Shown: positions 8,359-17,329, counted from the first letter of the stretch. The stretch: DNA of 64,000 nucleotides from Nocardia sp. XZ_19_385 (GCF_015355755.1 NZ_JACVEE010000001.1:2046001-2110000); one strand, 5' to 3'. The notes: a model not told the origin generated them from the letters alone. Made by a program: numbers and translations.

Positions 8359-9198
8359 ATGATGGGAATTGGCACACACTTGAGCGAGCCGACGTACTAC
8401 ACACCCCAGGGCGGCTTGCCGTCACAGACCACGCTGCTGACCGACCGCGCCATCGTGAAGGAGGCGTACACGGTCATTCCCCGTGGCGTCCTGCGTGACA
8501 TTGTGACCAGCAACCTGCCCGGGTGGAACAACACCCGGGCGTGGATCCTCGCCAAGCCCATTGCCGGGTTCGCCACCACGTTCGCGCAGTACATCGTCGA
8601 GGTATCACCAGACGGCGGCAGTTCGGAGCCCGAGCCCGAGCGTGGGGTCGAGTCGGTGTTGTTCCTGCTGACCGGCACCCTGACTGTCGTCATCGAGGGC
8701 GATAAGCACCTGCTCACTCCGGGCGGGTATGCCTATCTGCCCGCGGGCGCGAGTTGGTCGGTGTCCAACGAGACCACCGAGGTGGCGGCCTTCCAATGGG
8801 TCCGCAAGGCCTACGAGCCGCTGGCGGGCTACACGCCGCGGGCGTTCGCGGTGCAGGAGCAGGACGTCGAGCCGACGCCGATGCCCGGCACCAACGGTGG
8901 TTGGGCCACCACCCGGTTCGTCGACCCGAACGATCTCGCCCACGACATGCACGTCAATATCGTGACCTTCGAGCCCGGCGCGGTCATCCCGTTCGCCGAG
9001 ACACACGTGATGGAGCACGGCATCTACGTCCTCGAAGGCAAGGCGGTGTACCGCCTCAACGACGACTGGGTCGAGGTCGAGGCGGGTGACTTCATGTGGC
9101 TGCGCGCCTTCTGCCCGCAAGCGTGCTACGCGGGCGGCCCCGGCAAGTTCCGCTACCTGCTGTACAAGGACGTGAATCGCCAGATCAAGCTGACCTGA
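8359..9198 (+). CDS. allE: (S)-ureidoglycine aminohydrolase
   Basis: A 279-residue bicupin that releases ammonia from (S)-ureidoglycine to give (S)-ureidoglycolate in allantoin/purine breakdown. Seen: the N-terminal YYTPQGGLP, the first cupin with VLFLLTGTLTV...LTPGGYAYLPAG, and the second with FEPGAVIPFAETHVMEHGIYVLEGKAVYRL. The second cupin carries the metal ligands (Glu-His, Glu-His) characteristic of AllE/YlbA. Length is normal. No other allantoin genes are visible in this window, so it stands alone here. The start may also be the next codon (8362); no clear ribosome site is seen. Confidence 0.88.
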   Translation: MMGIGTHLSEPTYYTPQGGLPSQTTLLTDRAIVKEAYTVIPRGVLRDIVTSNLPGWNNTRAWILAKPIAGFATTFAQYIVEVSPDGGSSEPEPERGVESVLFLLTGTLTVVIEGDKHLLTPGGYAYLPAGASWSVSNETTEVAAFQWVRKAYEPLAGYTPRAFAVQEQDVEPTPMPGTNGGWATTRFVDPNDLAHDMHVNIVTFEPGAVIPFAETHVMEHGIYVLEGKAVYRLNDDWVEVEAGDFMWLRAFCPQACYAGGPGKFRYLLYKDVNRQIKLT

Positions 9199-9202
9199 CC
9201 GG

Positions 9203-9820
9203 CTATCGCAGCAGTGTGACGGCCGCGGCCGCGGATCGGACGAAATCGTCCTCCTGGAGCGCTTCGGGGATGAGTTGCGCCTGTTGTGCCAGCCCCGTCA
9301 TCCATGCCGTCAAGATGAGGGCGAGATGTCGCGCCTGGTCGGTGGTTGTGCGGGGTCCGGTGGGGTCTTCGGTGACCGCACGGTCGGTCAGCAGCTGCGA
9401 CAAGCGTGCATGGTCGCGCGCGCTGAATGTCTCGCCCAGTACGGAATTGATCGACTGATCACGCAAAACCGTACTGAGAAGCTCCATTTCGAACGCGAAA
9501 GCCTGGCGCGCCAACGGTGCGGTGGCGGCGCTGAACCAAGCGGTGCCGATACCGCGTAGCACCTGATCCAAGGACAGCTCCGGATCCTCCAGATCGGCTG
9601 TCGCGGAGATGAGTTCGGTGCCGAGCCGGTCCACTACCGCCACCAGCAGTTGTTGCTTGCTACCGAAAATCGAGTAGATCGAGCCGATCGTCACATCGAC
9701 GCGGTCGGCGATGTCGTCCAACCGTGCCGCCGCGTAGCCTTTGGCCGCTATCTCGGCGATCGCGGCATCGATCAACGACTCGCGCTTTCGTTGACGGGTT
9801 TCGGCCCGGGTCAGGCGCAT
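9203..9820 (-). CDS. TetR/AcrR family transcriptional regulator
   Basis: 205 residues with a typical N-terminal HTH (ALIDAAIAEIAAKGYAAARLDDIADRVDVTIGSIY: helix-turn-helix at about residues 15-60) and a helical ligand-binding domain. The gene starts 55 bp after the stop of the M14 peptidase gene on the same strand, so it is probably in that operon. Twin palindromes before the peptidase gene would be a natural target. It is convergent with allE, 4 bp apart. Confidence 0.85.
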   Translation of the reverse strand: MRLTRAETRQRKRESLIDAAIAEIAAKGYAAARLDDIADRVDVTIGSIYSIFGSKQQLLVAVVDRLGTELISATADLEDPELSLDQVLRGIGTAWFSAATAPLARQAFAFEMELLSTVLRDQSINSVLGETFSARDHARLSQLLTDRAVTEDPTGPRTTTDQARHLALILTAWMTGLAQQAQLIPEALQEDDFVRSAAAAVTLLR

Positions 9821-9875
9821 CGGCGTCCTTGTCCTTTCTGCTAAAAGCTCGGTCCGGCCGACATTACGGCCCCGT

Positions 9876-11321
9876 CTACACCGGCCGTTGATCGCGCAAC
9901 CGGGTCACCGCCGTGAGGACAGACGATGCCTGTATTGCGACCAGTCGATTCAGCGGAACCAACTCCCCGGGTGCATCGCGTTCGATCTCAGCGCACCATC
10001 GATCGAAGACCGCGTCGAAACGCGCGCTCTCGGCGTGGAGTTCGGACGATCCACTGCGGCTCGCCTCCTCACGCAGCAGCCGAGCGAGCGGGCCGGCGAT
10101 GCGTAGTCGCAGCGTGGCCGACCAGCCGTACAGCTCGGTCGCAACCTCGGATCGCGTGGCTTGTCGCTCGAGCGCGCGGGCGGCACGCTTGGCCGCGGCC
10201 GTGGCTCGTGCTGCGGGGATGGATGCTTCGACCAGTGCCTGGAAGGGATTGGTCCGGCTCAGCAGGCCGCCCGCCCGCGCAAGCACATCGGTTGCGGTGT
10301 CGGCGATTTCCTGGGCTGATGCCGCGCATGCGCGATTCAATTCGGCCACGGACATCTCGGAGGCGGTGTGGTCGGCCAGGCGTGGGTCGGTCCACAGCGG
10401 CAATTCGCTGACCAGGTACGCGGCACCGTACTGTCCGGCGTAGTGGCCGCTGCTGCCGCCGGACAGTGCAAGCGGATTCTCGCCGCCGGCCGCGATCGCG
10501 CCGCACATCTGGTCGAAGCTCGGCATCCGAAAGATGCCTTCGGCCAGCGACTTCGCACCGGGAGCGTCGGGTTCGCCTCGGTACAGCGGCAATCCGTTGC
10601 CGGTGATGTGACTGGTAAGTGAGCTCCAGTAGTCACTGTCGCCGCCGCTGACATAGGCGAATCCGCCGTTGAAGTCCGCGTTGTGCAGCGAAGCCACCAG
10701 GGCGGGGCGAGTGGAGTCGATCAGCGTCATCAGTGCATGCGTCTCCGGCAACGGCCGGCCGATCGCGGCGCCCCGCCAGTTCATCGGGAAGGTCCACTCG
10801 GCTTGCAGATCGGAAGGCGGCCGATAGAAGTGACGCGCCACGTTGGTGCGCGTGAACGGGCCGCCGAACCAGCCTTCACCCAGCCGCGTGGCGTCCGGAT
10901 CCACCAGCGGGACGAAATTCCAGGTAGCTCCCAGCGCAGCCGTCAGCGACTCGTCGGCAGCCAATCGGCCCAGCAGATGACGGGTGGTGGCCAAGCCGAT
11001 CGGCTCATTCGAGTGTGGGCTACCGAGCACGAGTATCGGGCGCGGCCCGGACCCGATGCGCACGTTGCGAATCGGCTCGCCGCCCCGGGAGCGGCCGATC
11101 TCGGTGACAACGACTCGGCCGGGATGGTCCGCGGCCAGCCGATCGACGAAGGTGTTCATCTCCTCGGCCGTCGGAAATGCCGAGATCGGCGCTACCGGCC
11201 CGACGATCTCGGCGATCTCGCCGGTTCCTGCCCGGGCTGCGTCATCGTTGCCCACATCGAGGCGGGAGCAACCGGCGACGGCAACCATCGCGCCGAGCCC
11301 GAACAACCGTCGACGGTTCAT
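9876..11321 (-). CDS. M14-family zinc carboxypeptidase lipoprotein
   Basis: 481 residues from Met at 11321. A twin-Arg-like start MNRRRLFGLG and a lipobox VAVAGC (Cys18) indicate a membrane-anchored exported protein. The M14 zinc ligands His103 and Glu106 are seen in GSPHSNEP, with a further His in SLHNADFNGG. The C-terminal third (about 350-481) is helical. Peptidase specificity cannot be read. A longer frame from 11366 would place the operator palindromes inside the gene, so 11321 is preferred. Probably co-transcribed with the downstream TetR gene. Confidence 0.8.
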   Translation of the reverse strand: MNRRRLFGLGAMVAVAGCSRLDVGNDDAARAGTGEIAEIVGPVAPISAFPTAEEMNTFVDRLAADHPGRVVVTEIGRSRGGEPIRNVRIGSGPRPILVLGSPHSNEPIGLATTRHLLGRLAADESLTAALGATWNFVPLVDPDATRLGEGWFGGPFTRTNVARHFYRPPSDLQAEWTFPMNWRGAAIGRPLPETHALMTLIDSTRPALVASLHNADFNGGFAYVSGGDSDYWSSLTSHITGNGLPLYRGEPDAPGAKSLAEGIFRMPSFDQMCGAIAAGGENPLALSGGSSGHYAGQYGAAYLVSELPLWTDPRLADHTASEMSVAELNRACAASAQEIADTATDVLARAGGLLSRTNPFQALVEASIPAARATAAAKRAARALERQATRSEVATELYGWSATLRLRIAGPLARLLREEASRSGSSELHAESARFDAVFDRWCAEIERDAPGELVPLNRLVAIQASSVLTAVTRLRDQRPV

Positions 11322-11349
11322 CGGGATACCGGCCTCTCGATTCCATTTC

Positions 11350-11379
11350 ATAGTCTGACTATACATATAGTCTGACTAT
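11350..11379. promoter_or_regulatory. Twin 13-bp palindromes, TetR-type operator candidate
   Basis: ATAGTCTGACTAT occurs twice (11350-11362 and 11367-11379), 17 bp apart start to start. Each copy has perfect 6-bp arms around a single T. They lie 29-58 bp upstream of the M14 peptidase start at 11321. The tandem arrangement fits cooperative binding of two dimers, most likely of the TetR encoded in the same operon. Confidence 0.75.
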
Positions 11380-11388
11380 GCTAATTCG

Positions 11389-11979
11389 TCACGATGCCTT
11401 ACCTCCATTCGGCGTGACCGCGAACCACGTCCCGCCGACACCTTGGCCGAGCAGATCACCAGGGAGTTTGTCTTTCGAGAAGTAGTAGACGGGCCAGCCA
11501 CCGATGGTGATTTGGCAACTGCCGTCGGCGCGTTCGATGAATCCGACGAGCTGCGGATCGACTCCGGCCGCGAAGACTGCTTGCCCGCGAGCAACCGTCA
11601 GTGGCGGCCACGTCGTAGCGCACTGACCGGCGCAGGTCGACGTCGGCGGTGTCGCGGTGTCCTTGTCGAATCGGTACAGCGACCGGCCGCTGCCGTCTGA
11701 AACGTACTGTCCGATATCGGGTTTGCTGGTCGCAGCGAGTTGCACATGCGCCGCGCCGGCCGGGGTGGCGCCGCTGAAGATCTGCAACCACCCTTGGGTC
11801 TTCGCCGGTGTGGGCTGTCGCGCGTCGGCTGTCGAAGGAACGGCGACCGGGGACGACGCGGCCGTCTGCGACATCGTCGACGAGGTCTCGCTTACCGGGC
11901 TGCTGTCGCAGGCACTCAGCAGCCCGGCAAGCGCGATAGCAACGAGCACGGAACGCTGGAATCGACTGATTGTCTTCAT
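11389..11979 (-). CDS. Lipoprotein with COG4315-type secreted repeats
   Basis: 196 residues from Met at 11979. The signal peptide ends in a lipobox LLSAC followed by a Ser/Thr-rich linker. The body carries two copies of the secreted-repeat motif: SDGSGRSLYRFDKDTATPPTSTCAGQCATTWPPL and a second ending GGWPVYYFSKD. The signature CxGxCAxxWPPL is typical of this family of unknown function. An AGGAGG ribosome site lies before the ATG. It starts 14 bp after the glycosyltransferase gene and is probably in the same operon. Confidence 0.82.
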   Translation of the reverse strand: MKTISRFQRSVLVAIALAGLLSACDSSPVSETSSTMSQTAASSPVAVPSTADARQPTPAKTQGWLQIFSGATPAGAAHVQLAATSKPDIGQYVSDGSGRSLYRFDKDTATPPTSTCAGQCATTWPPLTVARGQAVFAAGVDPQLVGFIERADGSCQITIGGWPVYYFSKDKLPGDLLGQGVGGTWFAVTPNGGKAS

Positions 11980-11992
11980 GTTTCGGGCCTCC

Positions 11993-13120
11993 TCAGGTGA
12001 TCCGGTCGAGCAATAGTGCAAGAACCTCATCGGCGGGCTTCATGGCGGCGATCCTGGCGGCCATCTCGGACGCGGCCGCCGCGAACGACGGGGTGTCCAG
12101 GACTTGAACAGCGGCATCACCTGCCTGGCGCGGATCGTGGATGACCGCCGCGGCGCCCACCGCTGCCGCGCGTTCGGCATTGAGCGGCTTGTCCAGGCCC
12201 AGCGGCAGGATGACCATCGGAACAGCCGCGCCCAACGCCGAAAGCACTGTGCCCGCACCTCCCGAGCTGACCACCACGTCGACCCCGTCCAGCAGGTACC
12301 GCATGGGCACGAAACCCGTCACGTGCACGCGGCTCGCGTCGACGACGAGATCCCGCGGATCCGACGCGGGGTGCACGGCCACAACGACATTCACCTCCTG
12401 TTCGAGGAGCGAGTCGACAATCGCGGTGAGCGTGCCCGGCTCGTCGACGATCGTGCCGAGTGTCACCAGTACCCTCGGCAATTCCGCACGCCCGGGAAAG
12501 GAAGGGGCAGTCCAGGGCGCATCATGTTCGGACTCCGGCGCTTCCGGCCGGATGCCGATGCGATCGCTCGAGGGCTCCCAGGTTTCGGGTTGCAGCAAGT
12601 CGGGCCACGGGTCGACCGCTGCGATCGGGGGCGTCAACTCGATATTTCGTTCCTTCATGCGCTGAGCCGCCACGACAACGACAGCGTCCGCGATTGCCGC
12701 GTCGATAGCGATGCCCACCGCGTGCGAAACCCACGGCACGCCGAGCTTCGATGCGACGAGGGGTCCGAGGAAATCGGCGGCCTCGGCGATGATCAGGTCC
12801 GGAGCGAAAGCCGCAGCCGCGGCCAGTGACTCGTCGGCCCCCAGATCGATCCGGGCACCGCCGAAGAACTCGGCCACCGTCGCCGGACTCATATCGGTAG
12901 TGGCGTCGGCCCCGGTACGGCGGTGCACTTCGGCCAGGGCCTCCCCCAGCGTCGCTCCGGCCGAGAGCACCTCGGCCGGAGCGACGACATCAGCGACGGA
13001 TCCGTGCGTCAGAAAGGCGGTGACGTGCCCGGCCCGGCGGGCCGCCCTTTCGAGCGGCACCAACGGCAGCAGATGACCGTGAGCGGGCGTGCTGGAGAAC
13101 AGAATTCGCATCTGCGTCAC
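11993..13120 (-). CDS. Glycosyltransferase family 1 (UGT/MGT-like)
   Basis: 375 residues with the GT-B fold of macrolide-type and UDP-sugar glycosyltransferases: the N-terminal acceptor domain opens FSSTPAHGHLLPLVPL (catalytic His in the HGH motif). The C-terminal donor domain has RVLVTLGTI, HVTGFVPMRYLLDGVDVVVSSGGAGTVLSALGAAVPMVILPLGLDKPLNA, the nucleotide-sugar-binding signature. It probably glycosylates a small hydrophobic molecule; the substrate is unknown. Its start overlaps the stop of the upstream hydrolase by 4 bp, so the two are translationally coupled. Confidence 0.85.
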   Translation of the reverse strand: MTQMRILFSSTPAHGHLLPLVPLERAARRAGHVTAFLTHGSVADVVAPAEVLSAGATLGEALAEVHRRTGADATTDMSPATVAEFFGGARIDLGADESLAAAAAFAPDLIIAEAADFLGPLVASKLGVPWVSHAVGIAIDAAIADAVVVVAAQRMKERNIELTPPIAAVDPWPDLLQPETWEPSSDRIGIRPEAPESEHDAPWTAPSFPGRAELPRVLVTLGTIVDEPGTLTAIVDSLLEQEVNVVVAVHPASDPRDLVVDASRVHVTGFVPMRYLLDGVDVVVSSGGAGTVLSALGAAVPMVILPLGLDKPLNAERAAAVGAAAVIHDPRQAGDAAVQVLDTPSFAAAASEMAARIAAMKPADEVLALLLDRIT

Positions 13121-13938
13121 TGCGCCGGTTCCGGCAGGAAGTCCAGCAGCAGCTTGTTGACCTTGTTCGGCGCTTCGAGTTGCATCCAGTGGCCGACGCC
13201 GTCGAGACGTTCATATCGCCACGACTCTTTGACGTACTTCTCGTTGCCGAGCATCGACTCCTCGGTGAGGAACGCGTCGCCGCTGCTCCACACGCCCATC
13301 ATCGGCGCGAGCACCGGCGGCAGGACGGGCGGATCGACGAGGAACTCCGGTCCGGCTCCGGTGCGGTACAGCCCCAGGCTGGTGCTGAGCGCGCGCGGGT
13401 CACGCATCCGTTCGATGACTTCGAGCAGGTCCGGGTGACTGGCCAGCCATTGCCGGGTGTTGGCGAAATCGTCTTGCGAGAGCCAGCGTTCGGCGATGCC
13501 CAAGGACTGGAACAGCAGGAAGTACCAGGACTTCTCGCGTTGCGCCAGGCCCGCGTCCACGACCGCCGCCGGAGTTCCGACCGACAGGGTGGTGAGGCTG
13601 TCGACCCGCTCGGGATGCAGCCCGGCGAGCAGCACCGACAGCGAGGAGCCCCAGTCGTGTCCGATGACGTGGGCGTGCTGCACGTCGAGGTCGTCGAGCA
13701 CGCCGACCAGATCGGCGACGTACTCCGCAAGCTCGTACTGCGACAGTTCCGTAGGCTTGTCCGAGGCCCCGAAGCCACGCAGATCGGGTGCGATCGTGCG
13801 ATAACCGGCGGCGTTCAACGCGGGCACCTGGTAGCGCCACACGGCGTGAGTGTCCGGATAGCCGTGCACCAGCAGCACATCCGGCCCGGACCCGCTGACC
13901 TGCACCTGTAGTTCGATGCCATTGGTTTCGATCCGCAT
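13117..13938 (-). CDS. Alpha/beta hydrolase (epoxide hydrolase / dehalogenase type)
   Basis: 273 residues from ATG at 13938. Seen: HGYPDTHAVW (oxyanion region), nucleophile Asp95 in GHDWGSSL, and His in DGVGHWMQLEAP near the end. Asp as nucleophile and HGYPD point to soluble epoxide hydrolase or haloalkane dehalogenase relatives. The ATG overlaps the stop of the upstream FAD oxidoreductase by one base (TAATG), so it is coupled with that gene. The reading frame extends much further upstream, but that part lies inside the oxidoreductase gene and is not protein-like. Confidence 0.85.
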   Translation of the reverse strand: MRIETNGIELQVQVSGSGPDVLLVHGYPDTHAVWRYQVPALNAAGYRTIAPDLRGFGASDKPTELSQYELAEYVADLVGVLDDLDVQHAHVIGHDWGSSLSVLLAGLHPERVDSLTTLSVGTPAAVVDAGLAQREKSWYFLLFQSLGIAERWLSQDDFANTRQWLASHPDLLEVIERMRDPRALSTSLGLYRTGAGPEFLVDPPVLPPVLAPMMGVWSSGDAFLTEESMLGNEKYVKESWRYERLDGVGHWMQLEAPNKVNKLLLDFLPEPAQ

Positions 13939-15401
13939 TACTTCGCTCCGATCGCGGTGAGCAGCTCGGCGCGGGACGGGCCGGGCTCGGGATAGCCGGT
14001 GGCACCGCCGCCGAGATCCATGATTCGATCGAGCACTCCGGGCCGGGCGAGCGCTTCCTCGGGGCCGGCCAGCCCCGAACCGACATCGCCGAAAGCCCGC
14101 AGCACGTCGGGATCCCACAGCTTCGCGGCCTCCAGGGCCTGCCGCAGGTTCCAGTCCGGGTCGTCGGTTCGGTAGGTGACGGTGTCCTGATAAGGAATGG
14201 ACTCGATCTCGAGGTCGATCTGCGCGAGCCGGTGCAGATCCCAGGCAGCCGAGGCCCGCTGGGTGGGTCCGAGTGTGGCGTTGGTGATCTCGTCGAACCG
14301 GAGCGCGAGCTTTTCCCGATCGCCGAAGCCGACCTCGCGCAACACATCTCGCAGCAACAGGCCGTGTGACATACCCATGGTCAGGCCGAAGCCGAAGGTG
14401 GGATTGGTTGTCGCCCAAGCATCTCCGACGCTGAGCAGCCCGGTCGCCACCGGCTTGCCGTCGACGACAAAGCTCCGATGCCGGGACTCCATGCCGGACA
14501 TCGCCAGCACGCCGGTGATCGGCTCACCGTACGAAGCCCAGTGCGACATACCGGGATACAGCGCCGCGACTCGCTGCCAGACCGCCGGATCGCTCAGCGC
14601 CCGCAGCGCGCGGTCCTTGGCCGAGACGAACAAGGCCAGTGCCCAGGTGCCCGCTTCGCCGGGGACGGTGGTCAGCCCCAGACTGTTGTGGTGCTCCAAA
14701 GGCCACGTCGCCTGTTCCGGATAGGAGCCGTCGGCAGAGCGGAAATAGCGGCTGTAGGCCAGGAATCCGGTCTCGTGTTTGTCGTAGACCGGGGCGACCG
14801 CGCCGACCTCGGTGAGCATCTTGCTCGCGGGGGAATTGCGGCCGAGGGCGTCGACGACCAGGTCGGCGTGGATTTCTTCGCCTTGTGCGGTCAGCACGCC
14901 GGTGATGTGCGGAATCCCGGAGGTGGGCGTGGGATCGGTCAGAAATCCGGTGACCGGGGTGTCCCGGCGAACGGTGACCCCGGCCCGCGCCGCGGCGTTA
15001 CCGAGGCCCTGTTCGATGACGGGCCGGCGGGCGGCGAGGGTGTCGAACCGTTCGTCGCCGGGCTTGCGGCCGCCGATGGCGGCCAGGTCGAAGGCGCCGT
15101 CGAGCATGTTGTGTGTGCGTGCGCCCAGCGCCCGCAACTCGGTGATCGCGTCGGGTAATTCGCGGGAGAGCAGCTGATACCCGCCGGGCAGCATGATGTG
15201 CGGATGCCGGAACTGATTGACGCCCGGTCGGCGCCACTGGTCCCAGGCCTGCTCGCCGTCGGTTCCGGGACCACCGGAATCCTTGTCCAGCAGCGTAACT
15301 CGATGACCCTCACGGGCCAGCAGCATGGCCGCGGTCGTACCGGTCGGGCCGGCGCCGAGCACGACTACGTGCATCGGCCGGCCTTCCTTGGTGGTTCGCA
15401 T
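13938..15401 (-). CDS. FAD-dependent oxidoreductase (halogenase/monooxygenase-like)
   Basis: 487 residues from ATG at 15401, preceded by AAGGA. The Rossmann motif VVLGAGPTGTTAAML binds FAD near residues 13-25. LLSVGDAWATTNPTFGFGLTMGMSHGLLL is the second FAD contact found in group A flavin monooxygenases and tryptophan-halogenase-like proteins. The substrate cannot be read. Together with the downstream hydrolase and glycosyltransferase it forms a tight operon that looks like small-molecule modification. Confidence 0.8.
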   Translation of the reverse strand: MRTTKEGRPMHVVVLGAGPTGTTAAMLLAREGHRVTLLDKDSGGPGTDGEQAWDQWRRPGVNQFRHPHIMLPGGYQLLSRELPDAITELRALGARTHNMLDGAFDLAAIGGRKPGDERFDTLAARRPVIEQGLGNAAARAGVTVRRDTPVTGFLTDPTPTSGIPHITGVLTAQGEEIHADLVVDALGRNSPASKMLTEVGAVAPVYDKHETGFLAYSRYFRSADGSYPEQATWPLEHHNSLGLTTVPGEAGTWALALFVSAKDRALRALSDPAVWQRVAALYPGMSHWASYGEPITGVLAMSGMESRHRSFVVDGKPVATGLLSVGDAWATTNPTFGFGLTMGMSHGLLLRDVLREVGFGDREKLALRFDEITNATLGPTQRASAAWDLHRLAQIDLEIESIPYQDTVTYRTDDPDWNLRQALEAAKLWDPDVLRAFGDVGSGLAGPEEALARPGVLDRIMDLGGGATGYPEPGPSRAELLTAIGAK

Positions 15402-15499
15402 GATGTGTCCTTTCGACTCCGGGAGCGGAGGTCTGGCCACTGTCGGCCGGAATGACGCTCAGTTCCCAGACCGGAAACTGCTCATTTGTTCGGAAAGTG

Positions 15500-15532
15500 A
15501 GCGGTGCCACGTGATATCCACGTGGCACCGCT
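15500..15532. terminator. Long perfect stem-loop between two leftward genes
   Basis: A 14-bp perfect inverted repeat (left arm AGCGGTGCCACGTG, right arm CACGTGGCACCGCT) with a 5-base loop ATATC. It lies 17 bp after the stop of the leftward lipoprotein hydrolase and 99 bp before the leftward oxidoreductase start. No T-run follows on the minus strand (TCACTTTCC), so it is not a canonical Rho-independent terminator. It may be an actinobacterial intercistronic terminator or an operator built on CACGTG. Confidence 0.6.
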
Positions 15533-15549
15533 GGGGAATCGGCCGATGA

Positions 15550-16338
15550 TCAGGCGTTGGCGGCGTCGACGATGACCTTGGCGACAGCATCGGGCTGGGA
15601 GACGGTGAGCGCGTGGGAGGCGCCGGGGATTTCGACAATCGCGCGGGCCTTGGCGCGTTCGGCCATGAACCGGTGCGCGGCGACCGGGATGTTGTAGTCG
15701 GCGTCGGGGTAGACGAACCAGGACGGCAGGCTCTTCCAGCTGGGTGCACCGGATTTGCCGTTGAGCGCGCGGTCGTTGAGCGGGCGCTGGGTGCGGGCGT
15801 CGAGGGTGGCCTGCGCGTCGGGCACGTCGGCGGCGAACTGCTTCTGGTACTTCTCGGGCTGGATGTAGAGGTCGGTGCTGCCGTCGGCGAGGGTGACCTT
15901 GTTCAGGGTTTCGCCGAGGGTACTGCCCGGGAACTTGCCGGACAGCTCGCCGATGGTCTCGCCCTCCTCGGGGGCGAAGGCGGCCACGTAGACCAGGCTC
16001 TTGACCTTGGGGTCGTTGATCTGCGAAATGACCTGCCCGCCATAGGAATGCCCGACCAGCACGACCGGCCCGTTGATGGAGGCGACCACACCGCGGACGG
16101 CGTCGGCGTCGCCCTGGACGCTGCGCAGCGGGTTGCCCACCGCGATGTTGGTCAGGCCCTGCTGGTTCAGGCGGTCGATGACGCCGTTCCAGCTGGCGGA
16201 TTCGGCGAAGGCGCCGTGGACCAGGACGATGGTCGGCTTCGCCGGGGTGGGTTCGGCGGAGGCGCAGCCGGAGGTGGCGAGGGTGGCGCTCAGGCCCACG
16301 GCGGCGGCGGCGATCTTGGCGGAGTTGGTGATACGCAT
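15550..16338 (-). CDS. Exported alpha/beta hydrolase lipoprotein
   Basis: 262 residues with signal peptide and lipobox LATSGC (Cys25). Seen: HGAFAESASW (oxyanion region), nucleophile Ser98 in GHSYGG, and His in EIPGASHALTVSQPDAV. This is the EstC-like small-esterase pattern. The substrate is unknown. It is 50 bp downstream of another alpha/beta hydrolase on the same strand and probably shares its transcript. A long stem-loop follows the gene. Confidence 0.83.
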   Translation of the reverse strand: MRITNSAKIAAAAVGLSATLATSGCASAEPTPAKPTIVLVHGAFAESASWNGVIDRLNQQGLTNIAVGNPLRSVQGDADAVRGVVASINGPVVLVGHSYGGQVISQINDPKVKSLVYVAAFAPEEGETIGELSGKFPGSTLGETLNKVTLADGSTDLYIQPEKYQKQFAADVPDAQATLDARTQRPLNDRALNGKSGAPSWKSLPSWFVYPDADYNIPVAAHRFMAERAKARAIVEIPGASHALTVSQPDAVAKVIVDAANA

Positions 16339-16387
16339 GACGGATTCCTTTGCTGTGCAGGATTTTTCGTGATGATTTCGGGGGAGG

Positions 16388-17212
16388 TCAGTTCTTCAGG
16401 AACTCGAGCAGGTCCGCTTCGAAGGCGGTCCGGAATTCGCCGTGCAGCCCGTGCGCACCGCCGGGGTAGACGCGCAGGGTCGAGTTCTTGATCAGCTCAG
16501 CGGATTTCACCGCCGAGTCGTGCAGCGGGACGATCTGGTCGTCGTCGCCGTGGGCGACCAGCACCGGTACGTCGATGCGCCGCAGATCCTCGGTGAAGTC
16601 GGTCTCGGAGAACTGGGTGATGCATTCGTAGGCGGCGCGGACGCCGGCCTGCATGCTCAGCCGCCAGAACGCGCGGCGCATCCCTTCCGAGGCGGCCGCA
16701 CCGGGCCGGTTGAAGCCGTAGAAGGTTTCGCTCAGATCCCAGTAGAACTGCGAGCGATCGGTGGCGACGCCGGTGCGAATGCCGTCGAACACCTCCATCG
16801 GGGTGCCCTCGGGATTGGTCTCCGACTTGACCATGACCGGCGGCACGGCGCCCAGCAGCACCGCCTTGGCGACCCGGCCGCTGCCGTGCCGGCTGAGGTA
16901 GCGGGCCACCTCGCCGCCGCCGGTGGAATGTCCGACGAGCACGGCGTCGCGCAGATCGAGCGTCTCGATCAGTTCGGCCAGATCGTCGGCGTAGCGGTCC
17001 ATGTGATTGCCGTCCCAGGTTTGGGTGGATCGGCCGTGGCCGCGGCGGTCATGGGCAATCGCTCGGTAACCGTGCTCGGCGACCAGGCGGGCCTGGTCGT
17101 CCCAGGCGTCGGCGTTGAGCGGCCAGCCGTGGCTGAAGACGACCGGCTGTCCGGTGCCCCAGTCCTTGAAGAAGATCTCGGCGCCGTCTGTGGTGGTGAA
17201 TGTCGATGTCAT
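16388..17212 (-). CDS. Alpha/beta hydrolase, non-heme chloroperoxidase/esterase type
   Basis: 274 residues. Seen: [26 protein letters not shown], nucleophile Ser96 in [10 protein letters not shown], acidic residue in [11 protein letters not shown] and His in [12 protein letters not shown]. This is the cofactor-free haloperoxidase/esterase subfamily, which can make peracids; the natural role is usually ester hydrolysis. An 18-bp operator-like sequence lies about 34 bp upstream. It is divergent from the LuxR-type regulator at 17330. Confidence 0.87.
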   Translation of the reverse strand: MTSTFTTTDGAEIFFKDWGTGQPVVFSHGWPLNADAWDDQARLVAEHGYRAIAHDRRGHGRSTQTWDGNHMDRYADDLAELIETLDLRDAVLVGHSTGGGEVARYLSRHGSGRVAKAVLLGAVPPVMVKSETNPEGTPMEVFDGIRTGVATDRSQFYWDLSETFYGFNRPGAAASEGMRRAFWRLSMQAGVRAAYECITQFSETDFTEDLRRIDVPVLVAHGDDDQIVPLHDSAVKSAELIKNSTLRVYPGGAHGLHGEFRTAFEADLLEFLKN

Positions 17213-17245
17213 GGCTATGAAATTACGAAGTGGGGCACCCCTGCC

Positions 17246-17263
17246 GAATCAGTCGAACGACTG
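17246..17263. promoter_or_regulatory. Operator-like palindrome, copy 1 of an 18-bp repeated site
   Basis: GAATCAGTCGAACGACTG contains the perfect palindrome CAGTCG-AA-CGACTG (17250-17263). The palindrome starts 38 bp upstream of the hydrolase start at 17212. A copy identical at 16 of 18 positions lies at 25682-25699, at almost the same distance before the STAND regulator. Confidence 0.7.
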
Positions 17264-17293
17264 CATCGGCGACTGCGTCGATGACTGAGTCGC
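17258..17293 (+). repeat. Three tandem 12-bp GACTG-containing repeats
   Basis: CGACTGCATCGG, CGACTGCGTCGA and TGACTGAGTCGC stand head to tail, ending 36 bp before the LuxR-type regulator start at 17330. The first unit overlaps the palindrome of the hydrolase promoter. They look like a set of regulator half-sites. Confidence 0.6.
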
Positions 17294-17329
17294 GTTGTCG
17301 AACGGCGGCGGTTCTGCCAGGCTTCGGGG

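Noticed and set aside
13939..14418. N-terminal extension of the alpha/beta hydrolase frame
   Set aside because: The extension lies inside the oxidoreductase gene in another frame and is Arg-rich; the HGYPD hydrolase fold begins normally from ATG 13938.
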